Shown: positions 37,084 to 45,955 of the stretch, piece by piece | How the letters are laid out: each line of letters begins with the position of its first letter | Numbering within the stretch: the stretch's first letter is position 1 | DNA from: Jiella flava | Lineage (GTDB): Bacteria > Pseudomonadota > Alphaproteobacteria > Rhizobiales > Rhizobiaceae | DNA: 64,000 nt | Direction of reading: 5' to 3' | Assembly: GCF_017349315.1 (NCBI RefSeq) | Contig: NZ_JAFMPP010000014.1 | Coordinates: 1-64,000 of the forward strand | The notes under the pieces: generated by a model | Databases searched by the model: none | Told to the model about the DNA's origin: nothing | What the model saw: the letters and a program-made list of their open reading frames with translations, nothing else | Translations under genes and position numbers: made by a program

Positions 37084-38877
37084 TCACGCCTGGGTGTCGC
37101 CACTGGGTGCGTCCGGCCGCGGGGTGATCGAATCGAGCGGGGCGGTCAGCGTCCAGACGACGCCGGATTCGGCGTAGTCCATGGTGACGGAGCCGCCGAG
37201 CCCGCGCGCCGTCATCTTCTGGGTAACCAGGGTGCCGAAGCCGGAGCGCCGCGGCGCGACGACCGGCGGGCCACCGCTTTCGCGCCAGGTCAGCGCGAAG
37301 TCCGTGCCGCCGGACCAGGCGATGCGGACGGTGCCTTCAGGCGTCGAGAGGGCGCCGTATTTCGCGGCATTGGTGGCGAGTTCGTGCAGAGCGAGGCCGA
37401 TGGTCTGTGCCGCCGTCGGATTGAGCGAGAGGTCGGCGCCTTCGTGGACGATCTGTTCGCTGTTCGAGCCAAAGGCCTTGAGCTGACTCTCGACCAGCTG
37501 CACCATCGAAACGCTCTCCCAGCCCCCGGAGGACAGAAGATCGGCTGAACGGGCGAGTGAGTTCAGCGCCTCGGACAAGGTCGCCAGAAACTGCGTGGTG
37601 TCGGCGCTCTCATTGGCGGCGCGGCGGGCAATCGCCGCGATCAGCGCATATTGGTTCTTGGCGCGGTGGCTCATTTCCCGCATCAGGAAGCGGTTCTGCT
37701 CTTCCGCCTCCCGCCGCTCGCGGGAGGCTTGTGCCAGCACCTTCGAGACCTGTCCGATTTCGGCGATGTCGGTGGCGATGATCGTCGCCGGTTCGCCGCG
37801 GCCGATCTGTTCCGCCTGACGGCTCAGCTTGAGGATGGGTGCGGCGAGACGCCGGCCGAACGTGATTCCGAGGGCGACGGAAAAGGCCAGAAGGACGGCA
37901 CCGGCGCCGATCAGCATCAGCCATGAGCGGATCACCGGTCGGCCGATCACGGCGTTCGGCACCGCCACCGTCGTCGTCCAGCCGGATAGGTTCGATACCG
38001 TCGAGGCCTCGATCAGATCCGCGCCCATTCCGGTGTTGCCGATGGCCTCGACGATCGACGGATTGTCGTAGGAGACGCTCTGACGGGCGCGCATCCGGCC
38101 ATCGCTGGTCACCGCCGCAAAAACGCGTTTGCCGGCCGCGTCCTTGATGATCGCCGACCATTCGCGCGGCAGATTGCGATCGGCGATCACCGCCTCGAAC
38201 GAGGTGGTCGCCTTGGACAGGACAAGAACATATTTGATTGTATCGCCATCGTGGACCGGCAATGCTACCTGATAGACGAACTCGCCGCGCTTCTTGCGGA
38301 AGCTGACGCCGGAGATCGTCGCATGCTTGGTGGCGAAGACCTTCTCGGCAACCGCCTTTTCGGGAAACAGCGTAACGGGTGGCGGGAAGGCCTCCTGCGT
38401 GTCGACCACCACCGACATGTCGGGTTGAACCAGTTCGGCGGTGGTCTGGGCAACGGCGAGAGCGGCCTTGGTGCGCTGATCGAACTGCTCCAGTCGACCG
38501 TCGAGCAGCGTCGGCGAGGCGGCCAGCACGCGACCGGAGGTCATCAGGCCATAGATTTCGCGGTCGACGGCGTTGGAGACGATCTCGGCGGTGTCGTTGA
38601 CTTGGGCAGCGGCGATTTCGGTCTGTTGCTGGGAAAATTGGACAATCAGAAATGCGCTGAACAACAGCGGCGGGATCACGACGAACAGGGCGAAGGTCAC
38701 CAGATGAACGAGCAATGTCGGACGGCGCCAAAGCCGCTTGGTCGCCTGCCGGCACAGCTTCGACAGCCAGTCACTCGAGCGCTGCCGCGCTCCGCTCTCG
38801 GTCGCTTGCCTCTCAGACTGTGTGTGGATGCTCAACGCCGCTTTTCCCAAGGCCGGATGACGGCCGGTTCGACCCAT
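37084..38877 (-). CDS. HWE/HisKA_2-family sensor histidine kinase
   Basis: A 597-residue membrane kinase. A basic cytoplasmic start is followed by a helix at about 55-80 and a large periplasmic part to about 315 (Cache-like from its length and pattern). A second helix and a HAMP-like linker come next. The phosphoacceptor region is REMSHRAKNQYALI, typical of HWE kinases; the ATPase has LALHELATNAAKYGAL and the WxE motif in LTWRESGG. HWE kinases often act in the general stress response or light/chemical sensing of Hyphomicrobiales. No response regulator is adjacent, so its partner is elsewhere. Confidence 0.9.
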   Translation of the reverse strand: MGRTGRHPALGKAALSIHTQSERQATESGARQRSSDWLSKLCRQATKRLWRRPTLLVHLVTFALFVVIPPLLFSAFLIVQFSQQQTEIAAAQVNDTAEIVSNAVDREIYGLMTSGRVLAASPTLLDGRLEQFDQRTKAALAVAQTTAELVQPDMSVVVDTQEAFPPPVTLFPEKAVAEKVFATKHATISGVSFRKKRGEFVYQVALPVHDGDTIKYVLVLSKATTSFEAVIADRNLPREWSAIIKDAAGKRVFAAVTSDGRMRARQSVSYDNPSIVEAIGNTGMGADLIEASTVSNLSGWTTTVAVPNAVIGRPVIRSWLMLIGAGAVLLAFSVALGITFGRRLAAPILKLSRQAEQIGRGEPATIIATDIAEIGQVSKVLAQASRERREAEEQNRFLMREMSHRAKNQYALIAAIARRAANESADTTQFLATLSEALNSLARSADLLSSGGWESVSMVQLVESQLKAFGSNSEQIVHEGADLSLNPTAAQTIGLALHELATNAAKYGALSTPEGTVRIAWSGGTDFALTWRESGGPPVVAPRRSGFGTLVTQKMTARGLGGSVTMDYAESGVVWTLTAPLDSITPRPDAPSGDTQA

Positions 38878-39513
38878 CCCACGCCGGCTTGATTCTGAAT
38901 GTCCCGCTTCAGTGGCAGCTTACGCGACGCCGCGTCCTTTGACCACAAGTTCGAGGCGTCTGCACTGCCGAATGAGCCGAATAACGCTTGCTCGGCCGCT
39001 TGAAGGTCGGGCGGCGCTCACCGCAACGAGCCCTTGACCTTGAGGCGGAAGGGTGCGTTCTCGAGCCTCGCTCTGGATCGTCAGGAAGGGGCAAGAGAAT
39101 GTCGTCGCAAAGGAAGGCGGGGTGTCCTCGTTGGCAACGACAAGAATATAATATGACACCTGTGTAATTATGATGATTGTAAGTATTTTTTATGATCATA
39201 AGGGCAAAGCATCTTGTTGATTTCGTCATCTTAAAATAGATATCAATAATAAATCACGCGTCTTGCGGGAAATTTTTCGTTTTGATATTGATCACGGGAA
39301 TGTGAATGCCATTTAAACTGATCGCAACTGTCAACGTTCCGTGTTCGGCGGTATGTCTCGCCGCGCCGGCGGGTCTGGCGCCCGCCATCGCGGCTTCCGC
39401 TTCGATCGGACTCGTGCGCCCGGCATTCGTCTTTTGCCGTGGCTTGCCATGATCCCGATCGCTGAGGTTGCTGGCGCGGCGTTTGTGTAGTCCATCCCCA
39501 ATCTGGAACGACA
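38878..39513. other. 636-base intergenic region with AT-rich stretch
   Basis: No convincing gene was found; open frames here have poor composition and no recognisable content. The first half is GC-rich. From about 39144 to 39310 it is AT-rich, with the perfect palindrome TATGATCATA at 39191-39200 and many T/A runs. This probably carries the promoter of the cupredoxin-FTR1 operon, possibly an iron-responsive operator. I could not match it confidently to a Fur, RirA or Irr consensus. Confidence 0.55.
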
Positions 39514-39864
39514 ATGAAGCTTTCGAAGTCTCGCTCGGCCATGCTTGTTCTGGCCTCCGCCATCGCCCTTGTGGCGGCGCCTGCCATGGCCGCCTCGGCG
39601 AACCATATCGTCGACGTTACGCTGAAGGACCACAAGTTCTCGCCGGACAAGATCGAGGTGCCGGCCGGCAAGCCGTTCAAGATCCGCTTGAAGAACGTCG
39701 ACAAGTCGGCGGACGAGTTCGACTCCGACGATCTGCGCGTCGAAAAGGTCGTCGGCGGCGGCAAGACCAGCATTATCCGCGTTCAGGCGCTGAAGCCGGG
39801 AACCTACAAGTTCATGGGCGAATATCATTCGGCGACCGCTCGCGGCGTCGTGATCGCGAAGTAA
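39514..39864 (+). CDS. Periplasmic cupredoxin-domain protein
   Basis: A 116-residue protein with a signal peptide cleaved near AAPAMA-AS. The mature cupredoxin-like domain shows VTLKDHKFSPDKIEVPAGKPF and the late GTYKFMGEYHS. This resembles the small copper-binding or EfeO-cupredoxin-type protein that accompanies FTR1 permeases. It lies 4 bases before the permease gene. A copper-dependent oxidation of ferrous iron before uptake is a reasonable inference; conserved Cys is absent, so type-1 copper is not certain. Confidence 0.85.
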   Translation: MKLSKSRSAMLVLASAIALVAAPAMAASANHIVDVTLKDHKFSPDKIEVPAGKPFKIRLKNVDKSADEFDSDDLRVEKVVGGGKTSIIRVQALKPGTYKFMGEYHSATARGVVIAK

Positions 39865-39868
39865 CGCC

Positions 39869-40708
39869 ATGCTGGCGGCGTTCGTCATCGTCTTTCGTGA
39901 GGTCATCGAGGCCGGTCTGGTGGTCGGCGTCGTGCTGGCCGCCACCCGCGGCCTTGTCGACCGGGGCCGCTTCATCGCGGGCGGCATCTTGGCGGGATTT
40001 CTCGGGGCGTGTGGCGTCGCTTTCTTCGCCGGTGCGATTGCCGACCTGTTCGAGGGCTCCGGGCAGGAGACCTTGAACGCTGGTGTGCTGCTCGTCGCCG
40101 TGGCCATGCTGATTTGGCATAACGCCTGGATGGCGAGTCACGGCCGCGAACTCGCGCAAAGCCTCAAGGCCGTCGGCGAGGAGGTGAAGGCGGGCCGTAA
40201 GTCGCTGATGGCGCTCGCCATCGTCTGCGCCGTGGCGGTGCTGCGCGAGGGCTCGGAAGTGGTGCTTTTTCTGTACGGTGTCGCGGCGGCGGGCCAGACG
40301 ACGGCCAGTAGCATCATCGTCGGCGGGCTGATCGGCATTGCCGGCGGCGCGGTGATCTCGGCACTGCTCTATCTCGGTCTGATCGCCATTCCGCTGCGCT
40401 ATCTCTTCGGCGTCCTCTCGGCGCTGATCACCCTGCTTGCGGCGGGGCTGGCGGCCCAGGCGATGCGCTTTCTGGCCCAGGGCGGCTGGCTGGCGAACTG
40501 GGTGACGCCGCTGTGGAACACCAGCGGCATCTTGTCCGAACAAAGCATTCCCGGCCGCATCGCCCATGTGCTCTTCGGCTATGCGTCGCAGCCTTCGGCA
40601 AGCGAGCTTCTGGCCTATGGAATGGTGATCGTGATCATGCTGGTGATCCGGCGGATCGTCGCCGAGGGCCGCGGTCACCAGCCGCAGGGCGCGCGCATAT
40701 CGGCCTGA
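39869..40708 (+). CDS. FTR1-family iron permease
   Basis: A 279-residue protein with about seven helices. Two REGLE-like motifs are present: REVIE (residues 10-14) and REGSE (near 128), the iron-binding signatures of the FTR1/EfeU family. The length is typical of EfeU-type permeases. With the cupredoxin gene it forms a two-gene iron uptake operon; the peroxidase partner EfeB is not in the window. Confidence 0.92.
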   Translation: MLAAFVIVFREVIEAGLVVGVVLAATRGLVDRGRFIAGGILAGFLGACGVAFFAGAIADLFEGSGQETLNAGVLLVAVAMLIWHNAWMASHGRELAQSLKAVGEEVKAGRKSLMALAIVCAVAVLREGSEVVLFLYGVAAAGQTTASSIIVGGLIGIAGGAVISALLYLGLIAIPLRYLFGVLSALITLLAAGLAAQAMRFLAQGGWLANWVTPLWNTSGILSEQSIPGRIAHVLFGYASQPSASELLAYGMVIVIMLVIRRIVAEGRGHQPQGARISA

Positions 40709-40850
40709 TCTCGAGGCTGATCTCGCGCCGATCGGCGGGCGGGCGACCGCGCGGCGAAAGCCGCGGTGCCGATCTGCCTTGCGAAGCGTCGATCGGCGTA
40801 AGATTGCTGTTGCATCCGGGCTGCCGAAGCTTTATTCCCAGCCCGGTTGA

Positions 40851-40926
<76 letters not shown>

Positions 40927-41014
40927 GTTTCAGCCTCTGATCCTCGAGATTTCCGCCTCTGCTCAGCCGTCGGCGCTCTGTGCTGGTGCTGCAAGGCGCG
41001 CCGATCGGTGACGG

Positions 41015-41446
41015 TTATGCGGCCGCTGCGACGACGTGGCCGCTGGCGGTCAGGATTTCGGCTGCGCGGCCGGCATTTTCGATTTTCACGAACAGATAAT
41101 CGGTGTCGAAGGTCGCGATCAGCAGGACCGCGATCTTGGCTGTCGCGAGCGGCGTGAGCACGGCAGCGGCTATGCCGGTCTGATCGAAGGCGAAGGGACC
41201 GAGAAACTGGAAGCCCCGCCAGCCGGCATCGGCGCGAATCGTCGCCGGCACCCGGTCGGCGCGGCAGAGGATCGACAGCTCCTCCGCGCTGCGGGCGATC
41301 GAGACGAAGCCGGAGCCGTCCGCCCAGTCGGGCAGGGCGGCATCCGGATCCAGACGCGCGATGGCGTAGGCGCCGTCGAGGACGCGCAACGTCACGCTGA
41401 CCGGTTCACCGCCAGGGGCGGTCGAAGCGTCGCTTGCGGCCGTCAC
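41015..41446 (-). CDS. ACT-domain protein
   Basis: A 143-residue cytoplasmic protein with one or two ACT-like domains (VLDGAYAIARLDPDAALPDWA, then GPFAFDQTGIAAAVLTPLATAKIAV). Small stand-alone ACT proteins of this type bind amino acids, but their roles are unknown. Overlaps the upstream secreted-protein gene by 4 bases, so it closes the minus-strand operon. Confidence 0.85.
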   Translation of the reverse strand: MTAASDASTAPGGEPVSVTLRVLDGAYAIARLDPDAALPDWADGSGFVSIARSAEELSILCRADRVPATIRADAGWRGFQFLGPFAFDQTGIAAAVLTPLATAKIAVLLIATFDTDYLFVKIENAGRAAEILTASGHVVAAAA

Positions 41447-42288
41447 AGGGCTTGTTCGGCGGCGCGGCCGAGGGCGAACGCCCGCTGCTCGATCAGCGTC
41501 GGCACCTCGCAGACATAGCTCAAAGACTGGCGGCGCTCGTGGAAGATCCGGGTGTCCCAGAGCAGCTCCTGGCGGGCGGCGTCGAGGGCGGTGGGGTTGG
41601 CCGTCGGGTTGTCCTGACGGGTGTCGAGCGTCTTGATTTCCCCCCGCAGCTTGGCCGCCAGCGCCTTTTGCTTGGCGCCGTAGCGTTCGATTCCGCGCAT
41701 CACCTGGTCGCGCTCGGTGTTGAGGCGATTGAGCAGCATCACCACGATGGTCCCGGCTTTTGCGCCCCGATCGGCCTTGGGATATTTGGACACGAAATCT
41801 GCGACGGCCGTTTCGGCCTCATCGAGCGGCATGCGGCGGGCTACGACCGTGTCGACGAGGCGGCGCATATCCGCGTCCGGGGTGATCGCGCTGAGCTTGG
41901 GGAGCGGCGGACCGCCCCAGATCTGGCCGGGGAAAATCTCTTCCACCCGCCGCTGCACACAGGGCCAGTTGGTCTTGCCGGGCGGTGGCGCCTTGGCGAA
42001 GGCCATCGGGTTCTGCACCGTTTGTCCGCCACCGATGACGGTGCTCGGCTTGGCGGCGGGATTGGTGGCCGGCGGCCGGGCAGCGTTGGCGTCCGGTGCA
42101 TTGCCGGTGCCGGCCGGAGCGTTGGTCGGCGGCGGCCCGGGCAGGACGAAGCTTTTCGGGATCGGCTTCGGGCTCGCTCCGTCCTGGGCGGATGCGGCGA
42201 GGGGAGCGAGGAGAACCATCGCGCCCGCCAACCCGCCGCAAAGCGTCGCGGCCAAGATCCTCCGGCTCATCCTGATGCTGCGCGCCAT
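41443..42288 (-). CDS. Secreted proline-rich protein of the PQQ/lut-type cluster (LutG-like position)
   Basis: A 281-residue protein with a signal peptide (LAGAMVLLAPLAASAQ). A Pro/Ala/Asn-rich segment follows (about 30-85), then a conserved-looking helical domain with KTNWPCVQRRVEEIFPGQIWGG and a coiled-coil-like stretch. I do not recognise a named domain. The ATG at 42288 has GGAGGAA six bases upstream. It follows the ABC permease directly, the same place as an exported protein in the Methylobacterium lut cluster as I recall it. Confidence 0.8.
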   Translation of the reverse strand: MARSIRMSRRILAATLCGGLAGAMVLLAPLAASAQDGASPKPIPKSFVLPGPPPTNAPAGTGNAPDANAARPPATNPAAKPSTVIGGGQTVQNPMAFAKAPPPGKTNWPCVQRRVEEIFPGQIWGGPPLPKLSAITPDADMRRLVDTVVARRMPLDEAETAVADFVSKYPKADRGAKAGTIVVMLLNRLNTERDQVMRGIERYGAKQKALAAKLRGEIKTLDTRQDNPTANPTALDAARQELLWDTRIFHERRQSLSYVCEVPTLIEQRAFALGRAAEQAL

Positions 42289-42335
42289 GATTGTTCCTCC
42301 CATGATCAATTGTCGGCGCCCACCGATCGATGCGC

Positions 42336-43187
42336 TCACTGGCGCTTTCGGCTGATCAGGCCACGGGCCGGATCATAGGCGATGATCGCGCCGCCAAGAA
42401 AGACCGCGGTGCAGCCGACAACGATCACGAAGGCGTCGAGGTTGAACTGCTGGTAGAGCGCGAAGCGAATCAGCTCGACCGCGTGAGTGAACGGATTGAA
42501 GACGCAGATCTGATAGAGAAGCGGACTCGACTCGCGCACCCGCCAGAGCGGATAAAGTGCGGAGGAGGCAAAATACATCGGAAAGATCACGAAGTTCATG
42601 ACCCCGGCAAAATTCTCCAGCTGCTGGATCAGCGAGGAAAGCAGCATGCCGAGGGCGCCGAGCATCAGCCCGGCGAGCATGATCGCCGGCAGAGCGTAGA
42701 GATAGCCGATCCAATCCGGCTGCACCTCCCAGAACCAGGCAATGGCGAAAAAGACGTAGACCTGCAGAATGCCGACCGCGACCCCGGCAAAAAGCTTCGA
42801 GACCAGCAGGAACCACCGCGGCAGCGGCGAGACCAACAGCGTCTTCATCGTCCCGGTCTCGCGGTCGTAGACCATCGACAGCGACGACTGCATGCCGTTG
42901 AACAACAGGATCATCCCGACCAGGCCCGGCGCGATATAGACCTCGTAGAGCACGTAGGTCTCATAAGGGGGGATGATCGAGACGCCGAGCACCTGGCGGA
43001 AGCCGGCGGCGAAGATGAAGAGCCACAGCAGGGGCCGCACCATCGCCGAGACGAAGCGCTGGCGCTGGTGCAGAAAGCGCAGCGCCTCGCGCCAGATGAT
43101 GCCGCCGGCGCAGATCAGATAGGCCGAGAGCGGAAAGCCTTTTCGCGTGCTGAGCGGCGGTGCGTGGGGAATGGTCGCATCGCTCAT
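42336..43187 (-). CDS. ABC-2 type permease, PQQ-alcohol-dehydrogenase-associated (PedC/LutF-like)
   Basis: A 283-residue membrane protein with six helices of the ABC-2 exporter fold (SAMVRPLLWLFIFAAGFRQV, then NSMQSSLSMVYDRETGTMK-like loop, then FNPFTHAVELIRFALYQQF). This is the permease of the transporter found next to PQQ-dependent alcohol dehydrogenases. It overlaps the ATPase gene by 4 bases. Substrate and direction are not established; it was linked to lanthanide handling in Methylobacterium. Confidence 0.88.
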   Translation of the reverse strand: MSDATIPHAPPLSTRKGFPLSAYLICAGGIIWREALRFLHQRQRFVSAMVRPLLWLFIFAAGFRQVLGVSIIPPYETYVLYEVYIAPGLVGMILLFNGMQSSLSMVYDRETGTMKTLLVSPLPRWFLLVSKLFAGVAVGILQVYVFFAIAWFWEVQPDWIGYLYALPAIMLAGLMLGALGMLLSSLIQQLENFAGVMNFVIFPMYFASSALYPLWRVRESSPLLYQICVFNPFTHAVELIRFALYQQFNLDAFVIVVGCTAVFLGGAIIAYDPARGLISRKRQ

Positions 43188-44044
43188 GCGGCAGCCTCCT
43201 GCGGGCCCGGCGGCCGTGTCCGAATTCCGGTCAGCCGCGTGAAGGCGTCGCCGATGGTCTTGGCGCCTTCCGTTGCGACAATTTCGGGAACGAAACCTTC
43301 GGCGAGCACCTGGCCGTGATGCAGGACAACAACGCGGTCGCTGTCGCCGATCTCGTCGATCAGATGGGTCGCCCAGAGCACGCTGACGCCCTCTTCGCGC
43401 ACCAGCCGGCGCACTTCGGACAAGATCGCGGCGCGCGAGCGGATGTCGAGCCCGACCGTCGGCTCGTCGAGCAGGATCAGGCGTGGGCGGTGCATGAAGG
43501 CGCGCACGATCTCGATGCTGCGCAGCTGGCCGCCGGAGAGGTTGCGGGCCTTTTCGCGCAGCCGGTTGCTCAGCTCCGAGCTGGCGAGAATCTCGGCGAT
43601 CCGGGCTTTCGCCGGCTTGCGCGAGATGCCGTGCAGGGCGGCGTGGTAGACGAGGTTCTGGCTGATCGACAGGTCGAGATCGAGGGTGCGGGCCTGAAAT
43701 ACCACACCGAGGCGGCGGAGTGCCTCGCCCGGCTCGCGTGTGAGATCGTGGCCGAGAATGCGGATGGTGCCGTGGCGAACGTTGAACAGCCGGGTGATCA
43801 GCGAAAACAGTGTCGACTTGCCGGCGCCGTTCGGCCCGAGCAGGGCGGTGAAGGAGCCCTGCGGAACGTGGAACGACACGTCGTTGAGCGCCTTGCGTTG
43901 GCCATAGGCATGGCTGACGCCTTCGACGGACAGGGCCTTGATGCTGGCGTCGCGCGGGTTGGTCGTGGCGGTGATGCTGCCGTCCGGCATGGCGTCGGTC
44001 TCGTGTCTTTGTGCGGTCCCACCCGGCACTTTAGCAAAAATCAT
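43184..44044 (-). CDS. ABC transporter ATP-binding protein, PQQ-associated (LutE-like)
   Basis: Up to 286 residues. Walker A GPNGAGKST, Q-loop region VVFQARTLDLDLS, signature LSGGQLRSIEI, Walker B LILLDEPTVGLD and the switch His in WATHLIDE are all present. The start is uncertain: the ATG at 44044 or the one at 43990 (MPDGSITA) could be used; neither has a strong ribosome site. Forms one transporter with the permease downstream. Confidence 0.9.
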   Translation of the reverse strand: MIFAKVPGGTAQRHETDAMPDGSITATTNPRDASIKALSVEGVSHAYGQRKALNDVSFHVPQGSFTALLGPNGAGKSTLFSLITRLFNVRHGTIRILGHDLTREPGEALRRLGVVFQARTLDLDLSISQNLVYHAALHGISRKPAKARIAEILASSELSNRLREKARNLSGGQLRSIEIVRAFMHRPRLILLDEPTVGLDIRSRAAILSEVRRLVREEGVSVLWATHLIDEIGDSDRVVVLHHGQVLAEGFVPEIVATEGAKTIGDAFTRLTGIRTRPPGPQEAAA

Positions 44045-44124
44045 CGGGCACGGGACGTCCGTGACGGGAGGCCGCGGCGATTCAACGCCACGGCCTGTTC
44101 GTCAAATCTGCGGGCGGCAAGGCC

Positions 44125-44760
44125 TTAAGGGACCACGGTGATCGTGCCTTCGACGACGTGGTTCTTGTCGAGATTGCCGAGATGCCAGTGGTAGCGGCCC
44201 GGCCGGACGGTCTGGAACTGCACCGTGATCGTGCCGTGGGAATCATATTCGAGCCAGGCCGGCGCGCCCGCCATGTGGACTTCGAGATCGTTGATGACGA
44301 TCTGGTTCATCCAGACATTGCGGAAGAAGTCCGGCGCGATGAACTTGTATTCGATGTCGCCGGCCGACTTGATGTCCCAGCGATAGGGCTGGCCGGCACG
44401 CAGGTAGAAGTCCTTGTGGTTGGTCTGGAACGAGTTGCCGTCGACGCCCATCACCAGCGGGGTGATGATCTGCGTCGTCAGCGTCTTCTTCGGCAGGCCG
44501 ATCTGGTCGCCATTGAGGGCCGCCGCCGGCATCAGGTCCGATCCGGGCGGAATCGTCAGCCCGTCGGCCGCGGGCACCATCTTGGCGCCGTGGCTGACAT
44601 TGTCGTCATCGTCGGAATCGCCGGCTTTGGCTGTCGCGGCGGATGCCGGCTTGTCGCCGTCGTCGTCACTGCCGGATTGAGCCAGCGCGCGGCTCACCGG
44701 TGCGCTGGCAACGCCAAAGGCGAGCGCCGTGGCGAGGATGGGCAGCCAGGGTGATTTCAT
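44125..44760 (-). CDS. Secreted cupredoxin-like protein with acidic linker (LutD-like position)
   Basis: A 211-residue protein with a signal peptide (ATALAFGVASAPVSRALA). A very acidic stretch lies just after it (about 27-52, including SGSDDDGDKP and GDSDDDDN). A beta-rich cupredoxin-like domain follows, ending GRYHWHLGNLDKNHVVEG. No Cys is present in the mature part, so a type-1 copper site is unlikely; Asp clusters or His could bind Ca, lanthanide or another metal. The start at 44760 has GGGAGG upstream. It is transcribed with the ABC genes. Confidence 0.8.
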   Translation of the reverse strand: MKSPWLPILATALAFGVASAPVSRALAQSGSDDDGDKPASAATAKAGDSDDDDNVSHGAKMVPAADGLTIPPGSDLMPAAALNGDQIGLPKKTLTTQIITPLVMGVDGNSFQTNHKDFYLRAGQPYRWDIKSAGDIEYKFIAPDFFRNVWMNQIVINDLEVHMAGAPAWLEYDSHGTITVQFQTVRPGRYHWHLGNLDKNHVVEGTITVVP

Positions 44761-44826
44761 TGTGTCCCTCCCGAAAGTTGTCCCGTCTGTTCGTCGTGAC
44801 GATGCAAAGCGCCGCTCTGGTGGATT

Positions 44827-44881
44827 GAATTCGACATTTGAATCCCAGCTGGGGCCGTCCATTGAATCCAATGTCAAATTC
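44827..44881. promoter_or_regulatory. Large imperfect dyad upstream of the cupredoxin-like gene
   Basis: GAATTCGACATT (44827-44838) and AATGTCAAATTC (44870-44881) form inverted arms with 11 of 12 matches, 31 bases apart. The spacer contains CAGCTG. It lies 67-121 bases before the start of the cupredoxin-like gene on the minus strand and is AT-richer than its surroundings. It could be an operator or a cruciform/hairpin in the leader. Confidence 0.5.
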
Positions 44882-44983
44882 GAAAAAATCCACGAGGATC
44901 ATAACCTTGGCGCGTGGTCACTTCGATTCCGACATGAGCTGAACAGTCTCCACGACACGGTATCAAATGCCGGAATCGAACCA

Positions 44984-45955
44984 CTAGTTCGGCGTCACTG
45001 CGACGCCCCAGGGCTGTTGGCCCACCTGAACGGATTTGATCACCTTGTCCGCGGCGACGTCGACGATCGAAATGTCGTTGGACAGGCCGTTGGTGGTGAA
45101 GAGGTATTTCTGATCCGGCGAGAACGCCATGTGCCAGACACGCTGGCCGACCAGCAGATAGTTGAGCACCTCGTAAGTCTTGCCGTCGACGACGGCGACG
45201 CGGTTGGCAGGTCCGAGCGCGATATAGGCCCTGGAGCCGTCCTTGGTGATCTTGATGCCGACCGGTTGGATCGCCTCGGAGCGGATGCCGGGGATCTGGA
45301 AGGTGATCTTGTGCTTGATCTGTTTGGTCTTGGCGTCGATCACCGCCACCGTGCCGCCGATCTCGGACGACACCCAGACCTCCGAGCCGTCAGTCTTGAA
45401 CTGGGCGAAGCGCGGCCGTGAATCGACCAGCACATTGGCGACGATCTGCTGGCTCTTGCGGTCGATGAAATGGGCCATATTCGTCGTTTCCGACGTATTG
45501 ACGATCGTCTCGCCGTCCGGCGAAACGCCCATGCCCTCGGGCTCGACACCCACAGGCACCTCGGCGATGCGCTCGCCGCTCTTGGTGTCGATGATGGTGA
45601 CGAGATTGTCGTTCTCATTCGCCGCATAGAGCTGATCGCCGTTCGGCGAGAGGGCGAGCAGCTCCGGGTCCGGCCCCGACGGCAGTGTGTTCAGGAAGGC
45701 GTGGGTCTTGGTGTCGTAGACTTGGATCGTGTCGCTGTCGCTGGTGCAGATATAGACTTTCGAGCCGTCCGGGCTGATCGCGATGCCGCGCGGACGCTGG
45801 CCGACCTTGAAGGTATCGACCACCTTGAAGCCGTCCGAGTCGAGCACCGTGACGTCGTTGCCCTTCTCGTTGCTGACGAAGATCTTGTAGGCGAAAGCGG
45901 GACTGGCCGACAGCACGAGCGCGGTGGCGAGCACCGTCAAAGACAATGATCTCAA
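44984..45955 (-). CDS. YVTN beta-propeller protein, PQQ-dependent-catabolism associated
   Basis: A 323-residue periplasmic protein with a signal peptide cleaved after ASPAFA. Seven-bladed repeats of the YVTN type follow, for example FVSNEKGNDVTVLDSDGFKV, then GIAISPDGSKVYICTSDSDTIQVYD. This family marks the gene clusters of PQQ-dependent alcohol catabolism. A TTG start at 45955 is indicated by GGAGG five bases upstream. Transcribed on the minus strand with the ABC genes 224 bases further on. A role in holding cofactor, metal or protein in the periplasm is inferred. Confidence 0.9.
   Translation of the reverse strand: MRSLSLTVLATALVLSASPAFAYKIFVSNEKGNDVTVLDSDGFKVVDTFKVGQRPRGIAISPDGSKVYICTSDSDTIQVYDTKTHAFLNTLPSGPDPELLALSPNGDQLYAANENDNLVTIIDTKSGERIAEVPVGVEPEGMGVSPDGETIVNTSETTNMAHFIDRKSQQIVANVLVDSRPRFAQFKTDGSEVWVSSEIGGTVAVIDAKTKQIKHKITFQIPGIRSEAIQPVGIKITKDGSRAYIALGPANRVAVVDGKTYEVLNYLLVGQRVWHMAFSPDQKYLFTTNGLSNDISIVDVAADKVIKSVQVGQQPWGVAVTPN

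Noticed and set aside
39243-39773. Minus-strand open frame across the AT-rich region and the cupredoxin gene
   Set aside because: Overlaps a clear signal-peptide cupredoxin on the plus strand; its sequence shows no domain.
44125-44760. Type-1 (blue) copper protein
   Set aside because: The cupredoxin-like fold is plausible but the mature part has no cysteine, so the classical copper site cannot form.
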